Shown: positions 1 to 8,782, counted from the stretch's first letter. The stretch: DNA of 11,809 nucleotides from Lonsdalea britannica (GCF_946477055.1 NZ_CAMKXG010000095.1:1-11809); one strand, 5' to 3'. Notes: generated from the letters alone by a model not told the origin. Numbers and translations: made by a program.

Positions 1-1702
1 GGTTCAGCGGCACGCCGGTCCACTCGGCGATCACGGCGGCGACCTGTGATTTATCCACGTGCGCGGAGACCAAAATAGCGTCTTCCTGCAAGGCAGCCAG
101 CGCCTGTTCGCGCTCGGCCAAACGCTGTGCGGCGTCCGCCAGCGACAGAGTTTCCTCGCCCAGCGTCACTTCATCCGCCAGCTCGTCGGCCAGCAGCGCC
201 GCGCGCAGTTCAATCACCTGACTCACCAACGCCTGCTGGGCCTGCCAGTCGGTATTCGCCGCAGTCAGCGACGCTTCATCGGCCTGCTGAGCCTCGCGCA
301 ACGACGCCAGTCGATCCGCGTTGTCGCCCAGACCGATACGGGTCTGCCGCTCAAGCTGAAGAATTTCCTGCTCGCGCTGGTGCAGCTGATTCTGCAAATG
401 GCTGATAGCGCGCGGCGGCGTGGTCAGGTTGATGGCGACGCGCGCGCAGGCGGTATCCAGCACGTCGATGGCTTTATCCGGCAGCTGACGGCCCGAGATA
501 TAGCGCGACGACAGCTGAGCGGCGGCATGCAGCGCCGCTTCGTCGATCAGAACGCCGTGCGCTTTCTCATAAATACTGCGCAGACCGCGCAGGATCACGG
601 TGGCTTCTTCCGCGTTCGGCTCGCCCACTTTGACCATCTGGAAACGGCGCGACAGCGCGGCGTCTTTTTCGACGTATTTTTTGTATTCGCTCCAGGTGGT
701 TGCGGCGATGGTGCGTAGTTCGCCGCGCGCCAGCGCCGGTTTGATCAGGTTGGACACGTCCAGCCCGCCCGCCTGATTGCCCGCGCCGATCAGCGTGTGA
801 GCTTCATCAATGAACAGAATGATCGGCTGAGGCGAGGTTTTCACCTCCTGCATCACGCCTTTGAATCGTTTTTCGAACTCGCCTTTCACGGCGGCGCCCG
901 CCTGCATCGCGCCTAAATCCAGCGACAGCAGCTCAACGTTGCGCATTTTCTCAGGCACCTGATCCGCTACGATGCGCAGCGCCAGACCTTCGATCAGCGC
1001 GCTTTTACCGACGCCCGCTTCCCCCACCACGATGGGGTTGTTCTTGCGACGGCGCGACAGGATATCGATCATCAGATCGATCTCTTTATCGCGGCACAGC
1101 ACCGGGTCCAGCTTGCCCGAGCGAGCCTGTTCGGTGACGTTGTCGGTAAAGCGAGCCAGCAGCGACGCATCGCCCTGAGGCGCAGATGCCGCGCCGCCCG
1201 CGTTGCCAGCGGTCGTCGACGACACTTCCGTTTCCGCGGAGTCTTTCACCCACTCGTCGAACTGCTGACGCAGCAGCTCCCGGTTGACCTTCGCCAGCGA
1301 TCGCGTGACCGCACCGGCGAGATAGCGATTGGGGGTCATCAGCAGGACCAGCAGCAGCACGCCGCTGCGCAGCGTCGCGTGCTGCATCTCGGCGGACGCC
1401 AGCAGCCAGCTGTCCTGCAGCCACTCAATCAGCAGCGGCGAGAACGAGGGATAGCCCTGATCGTACTCTTTATCGACGCCGGACGGCTGGAGCAGCTGCG
1501 TCAGCTCATCCACATCCACCTCGGCGCGCTTGAGGATCTGGCGCACGTCGCTGAGCGGCGTGTCCAACATTTTCAGCAGCAGGTGCTCGACCCGGATTTC
1601 CGCGCCCTGGCAATTCACACACAGGGCCGCAGCCTCTTCCAGCATGTGTCGACAAATCGGATTGAGCCGTTCAACCAACACCGGCAGTTCTATTCGAATC
1701 AA
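1..1702 (-). CDS. clpV: T6SS sheath-recycling AAA+ ATPase ClpV/TssH, N-terminal 567 codons (3' end outside window)
   Basis: Cytoplasmic Hsp100/ClpB-type hexameric ATPase that disassembles the contracted TssB-TssC sheath so subunits can be reused. Residues 1 to about 150 are the Clp N-domain, which in this family binds the TssC N-terminal helix. The first AAA+ domain shows Walker A GEAGVGKS at residues 227-234, Walker B ILFIDEAH with D299 and E300, and a ClpB-like segment ending LSRRF that supplies the arginine finger. The coiled middle domain follows, and the frame is open to the left edge at [10 protein letters not shown], just before the second AAA+ domain, so about two thirds of the usual length is present. 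The start is TTG at 1702-1700: translation then begins [14 protein letters not shown], typical for ClpV, with AGGAG at 1711-1715 eight bases upstream. No ATG or GTG offers a better start. It lies 16 bp after tssL. Identity is certain; the TTG start is inferred. Confidence 0.97.
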   Translation of the reverse strand, partial: MIRIELPVLVERLNPICRHMLEEAAALCVNCQGAEIRVEHLLLKMLDTPLSDVRQILKRAEVDVDELTQLLQPSGVDKEYDQGYPSFSPLLIEWLQDSWLLASAEMQHATLRSGVLLLVLLMTPNRYLAGAVTRSLAKVNRELLRQQFDEWVKDSAETEVSSTTAGNAGGAASAPQGDASLLARFTDNVTEQARSGKLDPVLCRDKEIDLMIDILSRRRKNNPIVVGEAGVGKSALIEGLALRIVADQVPEKMRNVELLSLDLGAMQAGAAVKGEFEKRFKGVMQEVKTSPQPIILFIDEAHTLIGAGNQAGGLDVSNLIKPALARGELRTIAATTWSEYKKYVEKDAALSRRFQMVKVGEPNAEEATVILRGLRSIYEKAHGVLIDEAALHAAAQLSSRYISGRQLPDKAIDVLDTACARVAINLTTPPRAISHLQNQLHQREQEILQLERQTRIGLGDNADRLASLREAQQADEASLTAANTDWQAQQALVSQVIELRAALLADELADEVTLGEETLSLADAAQRLAEREQALAALQEDAILVSAHVDKSQVAAVIAEWTGVPLN

Positions 1703-1710
1703 CGTGTGAT

Positions 1711-1715
1711 CTCCT
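1711..1715 (-). promoter_or_regulatory. Ribosome-binding site fixing the TTG start of clpV
   Basis: AGGAG on the minus strand, 8 nt before the TTG at 1702, in the 16-bp gap after the tssL stop. It decides the otherwise unusual TTG start of clpV. Confidence 0.7.
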
Positions 1716-1718
1716 ATC

Positions 1719-2495
1719 TTATTGTAATAATTCCCCCAGCTGACGAAGCACGTCCTGGGTCTGATTGCTGAGCTGATAGTGATAAAGACCGAAGATCGCC
1801 GCTAACACCCCGCTGACGCATAGGAACAGCGTGAAGAGCGAAATCTGCCTGCGCATCCGGTAGCCGGACGCCTGCTGTCCCAGATCGAGATGGAACACAG
1901 AGGGCGTTTCTGCCGGTTCCGGATGCAGAATTTTGTGCAGCTTGCGGACAATCGCTTCGAATTCGTCGCGGCCCTGCGTCATTACGCGGTAGCGGCCCTC
2001 GAATCCCAGGCACAGACAGAGATAGATGAACTCCAGAATGTCCCGATAATGGGCCGGATCGGTCTGTAGCTTGCCAAGCAGGACAAACACCTTCTCTCCG
2101 CCCCAGGTTTCGTTGTGGAAACGGGTCAGCAGGGAATGCTCCGACCATACGCTCTGGCTGCCCCACTCGCGGCCCATGACGGCCTCATCGATATAGGTGC
2201 AGAGAATGTAACGAAACGACAAAATGACGCCGTTTTCATAGCCGTGCGTGATCAGTTCCTGCTCAATAGCCTGAATTTCCGACACCACTTTCTGATACAG
2301 CTCGGGCACCTGGTCGTACGCCGACAGATGTCGCACGCGTTCCACCATGCCCAGCAGCGGCGTCACGGCGTCAATCATGGGGTTGATGCTCTGGCCGCGT
2401 AGCCGAAACCAATAGTCTGAGTCCATATCCAGCTGTTGGGCGTGGTCGTACAATAGGTCGCCCAGCAGCTCATTGCGGATAACATCGATCGTCAT
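1719..2495 (-). CDS. tssL: T6SS inner-membrane protein TssL (DotU/IcmH family), short form
   Basis: DotU/IcmH-family protein of 258 aa, part of the TssJLM membrane complex. The large N-terminal part is the cytoplasmic hook-like DotU domain. Family-typical features include the conserved NPMIDAVTPLLGMV stretch, the segment FRYILCTYIDEAVM, the WGGEKVF motif and the FIYLCLCLGFEGRYR segment. A single membrane helix runs at about residues 218-242, followed by only 16 residues, so the protein is C-tail anchored with a tiny periplasmic end. There is no C-terminal OmpA-like peptidoglycan-binding domain, unlike extended TssL proteins; the V. cholerae-type TssL is also short. ATG at 2495 is preceded by a GGGGGAAGAG purine stretch. 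It lies 19 bp after tssK and 16 bp before clpV. Confidence 0.96.
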   Translation of the reverse strand: MTIDVIRNELLGDLLYDHAQQLDMDSDYWFRLRGQSINPMIDAVTPLLGMVERVRHLSAYDQVPELYQKVVSEIQAIEQELITHGYENGVILSFRYILCTYIDEAVMGREWGSQSVWSEHSLLTRFHNETWGGEKVFVLLGKLQTDPAHYRDILEFIYLCLCLGFEGRYRVMTQGRDEFEAIVRKLHKILHPEPAETPSVFHLDLGQQASGYRMRRQISLFTLFLCVSGVLAAIFGLYHYQLSNQTQDVLRQLGELLQ

Positions 2496-2514
2496 CTAGC
2501 TCTTCCCCCGGTAA

Positions 2515-3849
2515 TTAGCTACGAATAGCCCAAAGCTGCATATCCAGATCCGGGAAGTCCCCGGCAATATGAAACGCCAGCGTGTTGTCGCCCACCAGCA
2601 TCTGCCAGGCGGCGCTCTGCCGATCCAGCTGGAAATAGCTGTAGCCGGCGTGGTAAGGCAGCTGACGCGGCGCAACCGGCAGCGGCAACAGCGGCACGCC
2701 CGGCAGCTGCAGGCTGATCAGTTCGCGGATCTTGTCGCTGGACGCCACTTTGGTCTGCTGCAACAGCTGTTTGCGCAGCTGCTCCTGCGGCATTCTGGCG
2801 CGTACCGCCAGGACGAAGTCGGCGCTGGCCATCAGCTCGCTGTCGCCGACCATCGCGATCATCACGCCGTACTGATGCTTACGCAGCTGTAGCGAAACGG
2901 CGCGCGGCGACAGCACGGTGCTCAGCGCCTGACGGAACGCCATCATCAGCGGCTCAAAGCTGCTCTGCTGGTCGTCGTGGCGATAGGCGGGAAATTCCGG
3001 CGGCAGGCGGGATTCGTCCGTGAACGTCATCAGTTCGCCGCAGACCTGTACCAGCGCTTCATGCAGACGCTCCGGATGCAGCGTGCCCATTCGCGCCAGA
3101 TGCGACAGCAGCGGCTGCGCACGGTTGAGCAGCTGCAACATCATGAATTCGGCGACGTCGGCGACGCCCTGCTGTCCCGGCGCGGCGATGCGCTGCGCCA
3201 GACTGCGGGCGCGCTCGGCCACCAGCCCGGCGGACTCGCCGAGAAAGCGTTTGAGCGTCGGGATCGCGGAGATGCTGATGCTGCACGGCATGAAGTTCGG
3301 GTCCAGCACCAGGCCGCCGTCCGGACGTTTATCCAGAATCTGGGCGATAGCCAGCGAGGCGTAGGCGCTGCGGTCGTCGCGCTCCAGCATCAGGCGCAGG
3401 CTGACCTGCCCCACTTCCAGCGACACCACATCGCCGCCTTCGCTGTGCAGATCGCGCACATCGTGGCGGTGCGCATGCAACCGCGTCGCGACCTGCTGAC
3501 CGCTGTGGTTAACCTCGCTCACGCCGCTGACGGACAGCGGGATCGCCAGATAGACCTTCTGGTTGACGACCGACGCATCGGTGATCTCCAGCGGCTGCGG
3601 CAACGCATCGTCGCTCGGAATGTTAAAGACGGTGCCATCCGGCATGATCCCGGTGGCGGACACCAGCGCGATACGCCCGAAGTTCAGATACTCTTCGTTG
3701 ATGGTCAGCGACTGGAGGCCATAGAAAAAATCGCCCATCGCGCTCAGGCGAGCATGCAGGGTGTAATCCGTATGCCTTTGCTGCTGTTGAAAATGCTGAG
3801 GTTTGATGAATAAACCTTCACGCCAAATAATCCGATTTCGGCTCGACAT
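2515..3849 (-). CDS. tssK: T6SS baseplate-membrane adaptor TssK
   Basis: Cytoplasmic TssK of 444 aa, the usual family length (VasE/ImpJ family). It forms trimers that link the TssFG baseplate wedges to the TssL/TssM membrane complex. The N-terminus carries the family signature IIWREGLFIKPQHFQQQQRH (residues 8-27). The middle has the helical region around LAQRIAAPGQQGVADVAEFMMLQLLNRA, and the C-terminal domain ends LWAIRS, near typical TssK ends. No signal peptide or membrane segment is visible. ATG at 3849 follows the tssJ stop with a 2-bp gap, so translation is probably coupled; purine-rich codons at the tssJ end (several GAA) can serve as its ribosome-binding site. Identity is secure. Confidence 0.97.
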   Translation of the reverse strand: MSSRNRIIWREGLFIKPQHFQQQQRHTDYTLHARLSAMGDFFYGLQSLTINEEYLNFGRIALVSATGIMPDGTVFNIPSDDALPQPLEITDASVVNQKVYLAIPLSVSGVSEVNHSGQQVATRLHAHRHDVRDLHSEGGDVVSLEVGQVSLRLMLERDDRSAYASLAIAQILDKRPDGGLVLDPNFMPCSISISAIPTLKRFLGESAGLVAERARSLAQRIAAPGQQGVADVAEFMMLQLLNRAQPLLSHLARMGTLHPERLHEALVQVCGELMTFTDESRLPPEFPAYRHDDQQSSFEPLMMAFRQALSTVLSPRAVSLQLRKHQYGVMIAMVGDSELMASADFVLAVRARMPQEQLRKQLLQQTKVASSDKIRELISLQLPGVPLLPLPVAPRQLPYHAGYSYFQLDRQSAAWQMLVGDNTLAFHIAGDFPDLDMQLWAIRS

Positions 3850-3851
3850 AG

Positions 3852-4367
3852 CTATTCTTCTTCTTTTTGGAGTTCGACTTCATCCAGACGCAGATGCACG
3901 AGAATCTGATAGGCCCGTCCGGTATTTTTCACTTTGATGACCTTGCGCCATTCGGCGCTGTCGGGATCGGCATAGCGAGCAACGACGCCGATATAACGGA
4001 TCTTTTCATCCAGCTTGACCGGCGGCAGATACTTGAACTGTCCCGGCAGCAGGGTGTAGTCCTGGTGGTCGATGTAATTCTTGCCCAGCGATTTTTCCAA
4101 ATCGGCCGTCACCTGGTCGTAGTCCGTCGCCAGCAGCTTGGAGTCCTCCGACAGCATGACGATATGGAACTCAATCGGCGCCGCTTCCCCACTCTCGTTG
4201 GGGTTCACGTCCGGCTCGGCAAGCAGGCTGAACCCGGCGGTTGAGGGCTGGCTATCGTTGCTCCCCACCTGAATATCCGGGTTCATCGCAACGTCAGCCA
4301 TCTTGCCCATTGTGGTACAGCCTGAAAGCAGCAGTAATACCCCGGAAAGCAAGAATGTCCGCAGCAT
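3852..4367 (-). CDS. tssJ: T6SS outer-membrane lipoprotein TssJ
   Basis: TssJ/SciN/VasD lipoprotein of 171 aa, which sits at the inner face of the outer membrane and binds the periplasmic domain of TssM. The sequence starts with a type II signal peptide, MLRTFLLSGVLLLLSGC. The lipobox LSGC puts the lipidated cysteine at residue 17, and residue 18 is Thr, not Asp, fitting outer-membrane sorting. The mature part has the expected beta-sandwich pattern, with the family-like segment IEFHIVMLSEDSKL, the PGQFKYLPPVKL loop and the late strand IRYIGVVARYAD. It ends in an acidic QKEEE tail. Its ATG overlaps the TGA of the FHA gene by one base (TGATG), a coupling arrangement, with AGGAG eight bases upstream inside the end of that gene. 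Confidence 0.95.
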   Translation of the reverse strand: MLRTFLLSGVLLLLSGCTTMGKMADVAMNPDIQVGSNDSQPSTAGFSLLAEPDVNPNESGEAAPIEFHIVMLSEDSKLLATDYDQVTADLEKSLGKNYIDHQDYTLLPGQFKYLPPVKLDEKIRYIGVVARYADPDSAEWRKVIKVKNTGRAYQILVHLRLDEVELQKEEE

Positions 4368-5608
4368 CAGATTAACTCCTGTTGCTCACGGACGACGCGG
4401 TCGTAGGCCTGGGAATACACCTGCTGGAACAGCTTCTGGAATCCCTGCTGGCGTTCAGACGTCAGCTCGCGGAAGTAGTGCTGATACATAGACCAGGCCC
4501 AACCGTCATCCATCGGATTCTGCTCGCCGGAACGGCGATAATGTTCGAAGCGCTTGAGCAGAACATCCGGCGAGAACGCCTGCAAAATGCTGTCCAGCGC
4601 GGTCGCGATCGCCTGCTGGTTGGCGACGTGGTGAATACGCACGTTGCGCAGGACCTCGTCGACGGCGGCAGGCGCGGACAGGTGCACCGGACTTTTTTCT
4701 TCGGCGAACAGCAGCGCCAGCGTGTCGTGGTAGTCCAGACTCAGGCGCAGCGGGTTGTCTTCAATCGGACGCAGATGTTTGTCCGACAGCGCCGCCTGAT
4801 CGGCCTGCAGCTTCAACAGCCCTTCAATCATGGCGCGCAGCGTTTTTCCCATTTCTTCCAGGAAGTTGCTGAGATGCTGATTGTTGCCGATGTTCAACGT
4901 CTGACCGAGGCCGCGCATCAGCGGGGCCAGCGCATTTTGATCGATGTTGTCGCCACCGGTCAGCGAATCAAAACGGTCCTGAATAGCGGGTAGCTCGAGA
5001 AATTCCTGGTCCATGGTGCCCTCAACGGCTGAAGAAGAAGTAGATGAAACACGAGTCGTGGTGGAGAATTCGGGTGTTCCCCGCGTCTCCTGAGTAAGGA
5101 ATGCGTTTGCGCCGGTTTGCTCCTGCTGCAGCGCCAGCAGCGGGTCGCTGGCCGGAGACGGCGAAGACGTCTGTTCGGCGGTATTTTCGGTGGCCTTTTC
5201 CTGAGCGAGCCAGTCATCCAGCTCATTCTCCGAGCGGTTGCCGATGATCTGCGCCAGCTCCGGTTCCGCGCTGACTTTGCCCAGATATACCCGCAGCCGG
5301 AACGGCCCGACCGTCAGTTCGTCGCCCTGATCCAGAAAGACTTTTCTTGAGCGTCCAATGGGCGACGTCGCGCCGTTGATAAAGGTCTGGCCGCTGAGAT
5401 CGCACAGGCAAAAGCGTCCGTCCTGGATTTCGATGCGCGCATGTTCAGGCAGCACCGCGCCCAGCCGATCTTTCAGTTTCCAACTATCCTGCTCCGAGGA
5501 GCCCAGCGTGCCGCCGCCTTGATGGAACTGGTATTGAACCTGGGAGTTGCCTTCCAGCTGCTCACTGTTCAGCACAACCAGAGAAAGTTGTTGATTGAGT
5601 TCGTTCAC
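4367..5608 (-). CDS. tagH: T6SS FHA-domain accessory protein (TagH/Fha type)
   Basis: Type VI FHA-domain protein of 413 aa with this start. Residues about 5-105 form the FHA beta-sandwich, with H56-A57-R58-I59, the strand/turn DLSGQTFING (70-79) and the late LDQGDELTVGPFRLRV strand pair. A Ser/Thr-rich, low-complexity linker covers about residues 130-205. The C-terminal half is the helical domain specific to T6SS FHA proteins. In other systems such proteins bind phosphothreonine partners and tune assembly; here no kinase or phosphatase gene is in view. Several canonical ligand residues look changed (see findings). The start chosen is GTG at 5608, giving MNELNQQL, with AGGAG at 5614-5618 five bases upstream and 2 bp after the tssG stop. 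A TTG at 5626 would add six residues but has no clear ribosome-binding site. Confidence 0.9.
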   Translation of the reverse strand: MNELNQQLSLVVLNSEQLEGNSQVQYQFHQGGGTLGSSEQDSWKLKDRLGAVLPEHARIEIQDGRFCLCDLSGQTFINGATSPIGRSRKVFLDQGDELTVGPFRLRVYLGKVSAEPELAQIIGNRSENELDDWLAQEKATENTAEQTSSPSPASDPLLALQQEQTGANAFLTQETRGTPEFSTTTRVSSTSSSAVEGTMDQEFLELPAIQDRFDSLTGGDNIDQNALAPLMRGLGQTLNIGNNQHLSNFLEEMGKTLRAMIEGLLKLQADQAALSDKHLRPIEDNPLRLSLDYHDTLALLFAEEKSPVHLSAPAAVDEVLRNVRIHHVANQQAIATALDSILQAFSPDVLLKRFEHYRRSGEQNPMDDGWAWSMYQHYFRELTSERQQGFQKLFQQVYSQAYDRVVREQQELI

Positions 5609-5610
5609 GA

Positions 5611-6609
5611 TTACTCCTGCACGCAAATAGTCACATCAGGCTCACTCGGCGGCTCGCCGAGAAAGCTGCTCCATCCCAAACGAGCGCTCTGCTCATGCCC
5701 CAGGCGAAGCCCTTTCGCTTCTCCCAAACCAAACCCCAGCCGCAAGTCCCACGCGCACTGGTCGCGCAGGATGAAAGAAACGAAGCGCACCAGAGGCTGA
5801 AAATGCTCGCCGTTAGGCAGAAACTGCAAAAACTGCGCGAAGCTCAGATTGTTGATTTTCAGCAAAAATTTGCCCGCGCAGTCGTTAACCTTGTCGCCAA
5901 TGACGAAGTCATTGCCCATCATGGAGTTGGCCATTCCCAACCGATTTTGCTGATCCGCGTGAATCGGCACTTTGCGGGCCTGCCAGGCGATGACATCGAC
6001 CATCTCCAGGTCGAAACAGTGCGCGACCAGTCCAGCCACCACTTCCGGCGAGCGACTCGGGCTCGCCAGCATGCCCGCGTACGACAGCATTTTGGCCCGG
6101 TTGACCGGCAGGCTTTCGCGCACGGCGTCGTTGCCCAGCCCCACCAGCGCGAACATCAGCCGCGAAAAGCCGTCTTCCCCTTCATCCTGAAAACGGACGT
6201 GGTAGCGGTATTTCCGCCAGATACGGTGCAGCAGCGTCAGCAGACGGTGGTGGAAGAAATCCAGAAACGCGCCGAGCTTCTGTTCGCCCTGCGCATACTC
6301 CCAGGCCAGATCGTCCAGGTAGTAGCCGGGCATCGGGGACTGACTGCCATGCAGCCCCATAAACGCGACTTCCAGCACATGGCCCTGCGTTTCGTCCTGC
6401 GTAATGCCTTGTATATCGCTGCTGTGGAACCCTAAGGACGCGGTGGATTTGAACCGTATGCGTTCCTGCTCGGGGCGGTAGTCCAGCCCCCGCTCCTGAT
6501 CCACGCCTTCCAGCCGGTTGACGAGTTCAACCAGCTGGAAAAAATTAAAGCGCGGCGCATCATCCCGAAACATCACATCATGGAGTGCTGACCTATCTGG
6601 ACTGGCCAT
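5611..6609 (-). CDS. tssG: T6SS baseplate protein TssG
   Basis: TssG (ImpH/VasB family), 332 aa, close to the family's usual length. With two TssF copies it forms the wedge of the cytoplasmic baseplate, and TssK docks onto it. Family signatures are FNFFQLVELVNRLEG (residues 21-35), the strand LGFHSSDI, the FMGLHGSQSPMPGYYLDDL stretch, and the conserved FFHHRLLTLLHRIWRKYRY region. ATG at 6609 is chosen because AAGGAG (6618-6623) lies eight bases upstream and because TssG proteins normally carry some residues before the FNFFQ motif. A second in-frame ATG at 6573 overlaps the TGA of tssF by one base and is an alternative or internal start. With the first start, the two genes overlap by 37 bp. 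Confidence 0.95.
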   Translation of the reverse strand: MASPDRSALHDVMFRDDAPRFNFFQLVELVNRLEGVDQERGLDYRPEQERIRFKSTASLGFHSSDIQGITQDETQGHVLEVAFMGLHGSQSPMPGYYLDDLAWEYAQGEQKLGAFLDFFHHRLLTLLHRIWRKYRYHVRFQDEGEDGFSRLMFALVGLGNDAVRESLPVNRAKMLSYAGMLASPSRSPEVVAGLVAHCFDLEMVDVIAWQARKVPIHADQQNRLGMANSMMGNDFVIGDKVNDCAGKFLLKINNLSFAQFLQFLPNGEHFQPLVRFVSFILRDQCAWDLRLGFGLGEAKGLRLGHEQSARLGWSSFLGEPPSEPDVTICVQE

Positions 6610-8339
6610 TTGTAGCGCTCCTTGTTATCAAGGTTGATGATTTCCAATAGATGGAAGGCGTTAACACTGGCGTAAAGCGAGAAGAAATGCGCCAGTACGG
6701 TGCCGAACAGATACAGCTCGCCCTCGCTGGCAAAGGCGGACTGATACACGGACAGCACCGACTTCAGCCCACGCACCGGCATGCCGCGGATCAGCCGATC
6801 TATCGGCGTGGTTTCAATCGACTCGATCCCGGCCAGACGCTTACGAGACGCCTGCTCCGCCTGTTTGTCGTGCAATGCCGGGAAGTCATATGTCCGCAGG
6901 ATCTGCACCAGCGCATCGCGACGCAGCAGCGAGACATAGTTCAGTGACAGATTGGAGATCAGCGTCCAGTGCAGGCTGCCGTCCAACGCGGGACGCAGCG
7001 GCCGGGTCGGCCGGATAATATTTCTGAACGTCGCGAACGACGGCGAGCTGCCGGTCGGCATGCAGACCGCGCCGACAGGCAGTTGAGACGCTTTGGAACG
7101 GTTGGTACAGGTCAGCGAGACCGAGATAGATTCATCCATATCGACCGCTTCGGTTTCATCGCCGCGCACGAATGACAACGCATGTTCGAAACCGTCGCCG
7201 CTGACCGCTTCGCGCACGCGGGTGCGGTAGTACAGCGCCAGGCGGCCCTTCGCACGCTCGATCTGATGCTGGAAGCTTTCAAACGGCTGATACTGACGCG
7301 GCTCGCCGCGCGTGCGGCCCATGTGCCCTTCGATCCACCCTTCGACTTTGTCCACCGAGAAAATCTCGTAGGCGTCCGCATGTCGGTAACTGGCCTTGAG
7401 CGGATATTCCGTCTGGCGGCCGTTGAGGTTGATCGGCTCGCTGTCGTGCTGGAACAGGTTGATCGCCGGTACGCAGTTCAGCATGAAAGAGTCAGGGCGG
7501 ATTTTGAGTTCCGCAGGCAGCGGGCAGGCAAAACAGAAGTGGATTTTGAAATCCGTTACCGACAGCGGCTGGTTCGGCCAGTCGGCGCCGGAAAGCTGGA
7601 AGAACAGGAAGCTTTCCGGGAAGCAGAAAAATTCCTGCAGAATACGGTAGCCGGAGTAGACGTTGCTCGGATAAGGCAGCAGTGCGTCTTCCCGTTCGAA
7701 GCCGATAGTTTTTAACGTACTGGCTTCTTGTCTGAAGAGTTTCCCATCGATTTCAAGCTCGATGTGGGAGAGCTTGCTGGAGAGCCAGAAATAGAGCTCG
7801 TAGGCGGTATAGCTGTCGCCTCCCAGATAAAAACGCAGCTTGTCCAACTGCAGTTCGTTGAGCAGCATCGGCCCATGCAGATTGAAGTCCAGGCTGATTT
7901 TGGAGAGGTCATTACCGCTTTGTACGCTGATGTCGCGGATATCCGCAGGATACACCCAGGCGTCATGACAGGTCTGGAAATGGCATACGACGTCGTCGAC
8001 TGGCTGGCTATCCAGCATACAGCCGCGGCTGATTAAGGCCGGTCGCGCAATGGCTCCAGGGATCACTGAGAACTGCATGATAGTCATGCTGGGAACCGGA
8101 CGCAGATAGTTCGGCCAAAGCATGCCCAGCAGCCCGTGGGTCAATTCAGGAAATTCATCCTCAATTTTTGCCCGCAAACTTCCCGTCAGAAACGCAAAAC
8201 CCTCCAGCAGCCTCTCGACGTCCGGATCGGTGGTTTGTTCTGATAGAAAACGGGTAAGTTCAGGGTGGGCATCGGCAAACTGGCGTCCTTGCAGACGCAG
8301 GTAAGCTATTTCATCCCTGAAGTAGTGTTCCAGAAGCAT
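6573..8339 (-). CDS. tssF: T6SS baseplate protein TssF
   Basis: TssF (ImpG/VasA family), 588 aa, the normal length. It is the main wedge protein of the baseplate, related to the phage T4 gp6/gp7 wedge. The N-terminus is strongly conserved: LEHYFRDEIAYLRLQGRQF, then DPDVERLLEGFAFLTGSLRA, then DEFPELTHGLLGMLWPNYL and the LRPVPSM motif. The C-terminal part shows RGMPVRGLKSVLSVY and the LFGTVLAHFFSLYASVNAF stretch, typical of the family end. ATG at 8339 follows the tssE stop after 2 bp; the ribosome-binding site must lie inside the end of tssE (AGAATGA-like purines), so coupling is likely. It overlaps the start of tssG by 37 bp. Confidence 0.97.
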   Translation of the reverse strand: MLLEHYFRDEIAYLRLQGRQFADAHPELTRFLSEQTTDPDVERLLEGFAFLTGSLRAKIEDEFPELTHGLLGMLWPNYLRPVPSMTIMQFSVIPGAIARPALISRGCMLDSQPVDDVVCHFQTCHDAWVYPADIRDISVQSGNDLSKISLDFNLHGPMLLNELQLDKLRFYLGGDSYTAYELYFWLSSKLSHIELEIDGKLFRQEASTLKTIGFEREDALLPYPSNVYSGYRILQEFFCFPESFLFFQLSGADWPNQPLSVTDFKIHFCFACPLPAELKIRPDSFMLNCVPAINLFQHDSEPINLNGRQTEYPLKASYRHADAYEIFSVDKVEGWIEGHMGRTRGEPRQYQPFESFQHQIERAKGRLALYYRTRVREAVSGDGFEHALSFVRGDETEAVDMDESISVSLTCTNRSKASQLPVGAVCMPTGSSPSFATFRNIIRPTRPLRPALDGSLHWTLISNLSLNYVSLLRRDALVQILRTYDFPALHDKQAEQASRKRLAGIESIETTPIDRLIRGMPVRGLKSVLSVYQSAFASEGELYLFGTVLAHFFSLYASVNAFHLLEIINLDNKERYKWPVQIGQHSMM

Positions 8340-8341
8340 AG

Positions 8342-8776
8342 TTACGTCATTCTATAATGTCGGTGACTGTCCATATGGATATTGAAGGAAGTGACCTGCT
8401 CCAACTGTTCCAACCGTACGTGAGCTGTCACCTGAAACGCCATTTCGAGCGGGCTAGATTGATAGTCGTTGGAACTGACTTCGACATGAACAATGCGCGG
8501 TTCGTACTGACAAATGCATTGCCGTATCGCCTCACGTATCCGACCACGTATATCTGCTCCGCCCTGCGTCGCGTCATTAAAATCAATGACGCCGAGATCA
8601 GGCGCACTGCGACAACTTCCCGGACGCGTATTGAGCACCTGGTCGAGTTTGCGTTTCACCGACTCAACCAGGCACTCCAGCTCGTCCTGAGGCGAAGAAC
8701 TGCGACGTTCTTCGCCCCGGATACGATCGAACAGGCTGGCGGCACTCCCTCTATCCCACGAAGAGAGAGAAGCCAT
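8342..8776 (-). CDS. tssE: T6SS baseplate protein TssE (gp25-like)
   Basis: TssE of 144 aa, a homologue of the T4 baseplate protein gp25, which links the baseplate to the first sheath ring. The usual elements are present in order: SLFDRIRG near the N-terminus, a helix ending LDQVLNTRPGS, the DLGVIDFND segment, the helix IRGRIREAIRQCICQYEPRI with the conserved EPR triad, then a strand HVEVS and a final strand VTAHVRLEQLEQVTSFNIHM. The family carries the lysozyme-like gp25 fold name but is structural, not enzymatic. ATG at 8776 lies 6 bp after the tssC stop, with AAGGA from the last tssC codons about ten bases upstream. tssF starts 2 bp downstream. Confidence 0.95.
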   Translation of the reverse strand: MASLSSWDRGSAASLFDRIRGEERRSSSPQDELECLVESVKRKLDQVLNTRPGSCRSAPDLGVIDFNDATQGGADIRGRIREAIRQCICQYEPRIVHVEVSSNDYQSSPLEMAFQVTAHVRLEQLEQVTSFNIHMDSHRHYRMT

Positions 8777-8782
8777 CAGGGA

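Noticed and set aside
59..718. A 219-codon plus-strand open frame opposite clpV
   Set aside because: The same sequence on the minus strand encodes the conserved ClpV AAA+ and middle domains without interruption.
1714..2166. A 150-codon minus-strand frame overlapping tssL
   Set aside because: It is an out-of-frame reading of tssL; the tssL frame carries the DotU motifs and the membrane helix.
2977..3813. A 278-codon plus-strand open frame antisense to tssK
   Set aside because: It is rich in His, Arg, Gln and Ala, typical of the reverse complement of GC-rich coding DNA; tssK on the other strand is a full-length family member.
5695..6435. A 246-codon plus-strand frame opposite tssG
   Set aside because: It is a shadow of the conserved tssG gene with no domain signal of its own.
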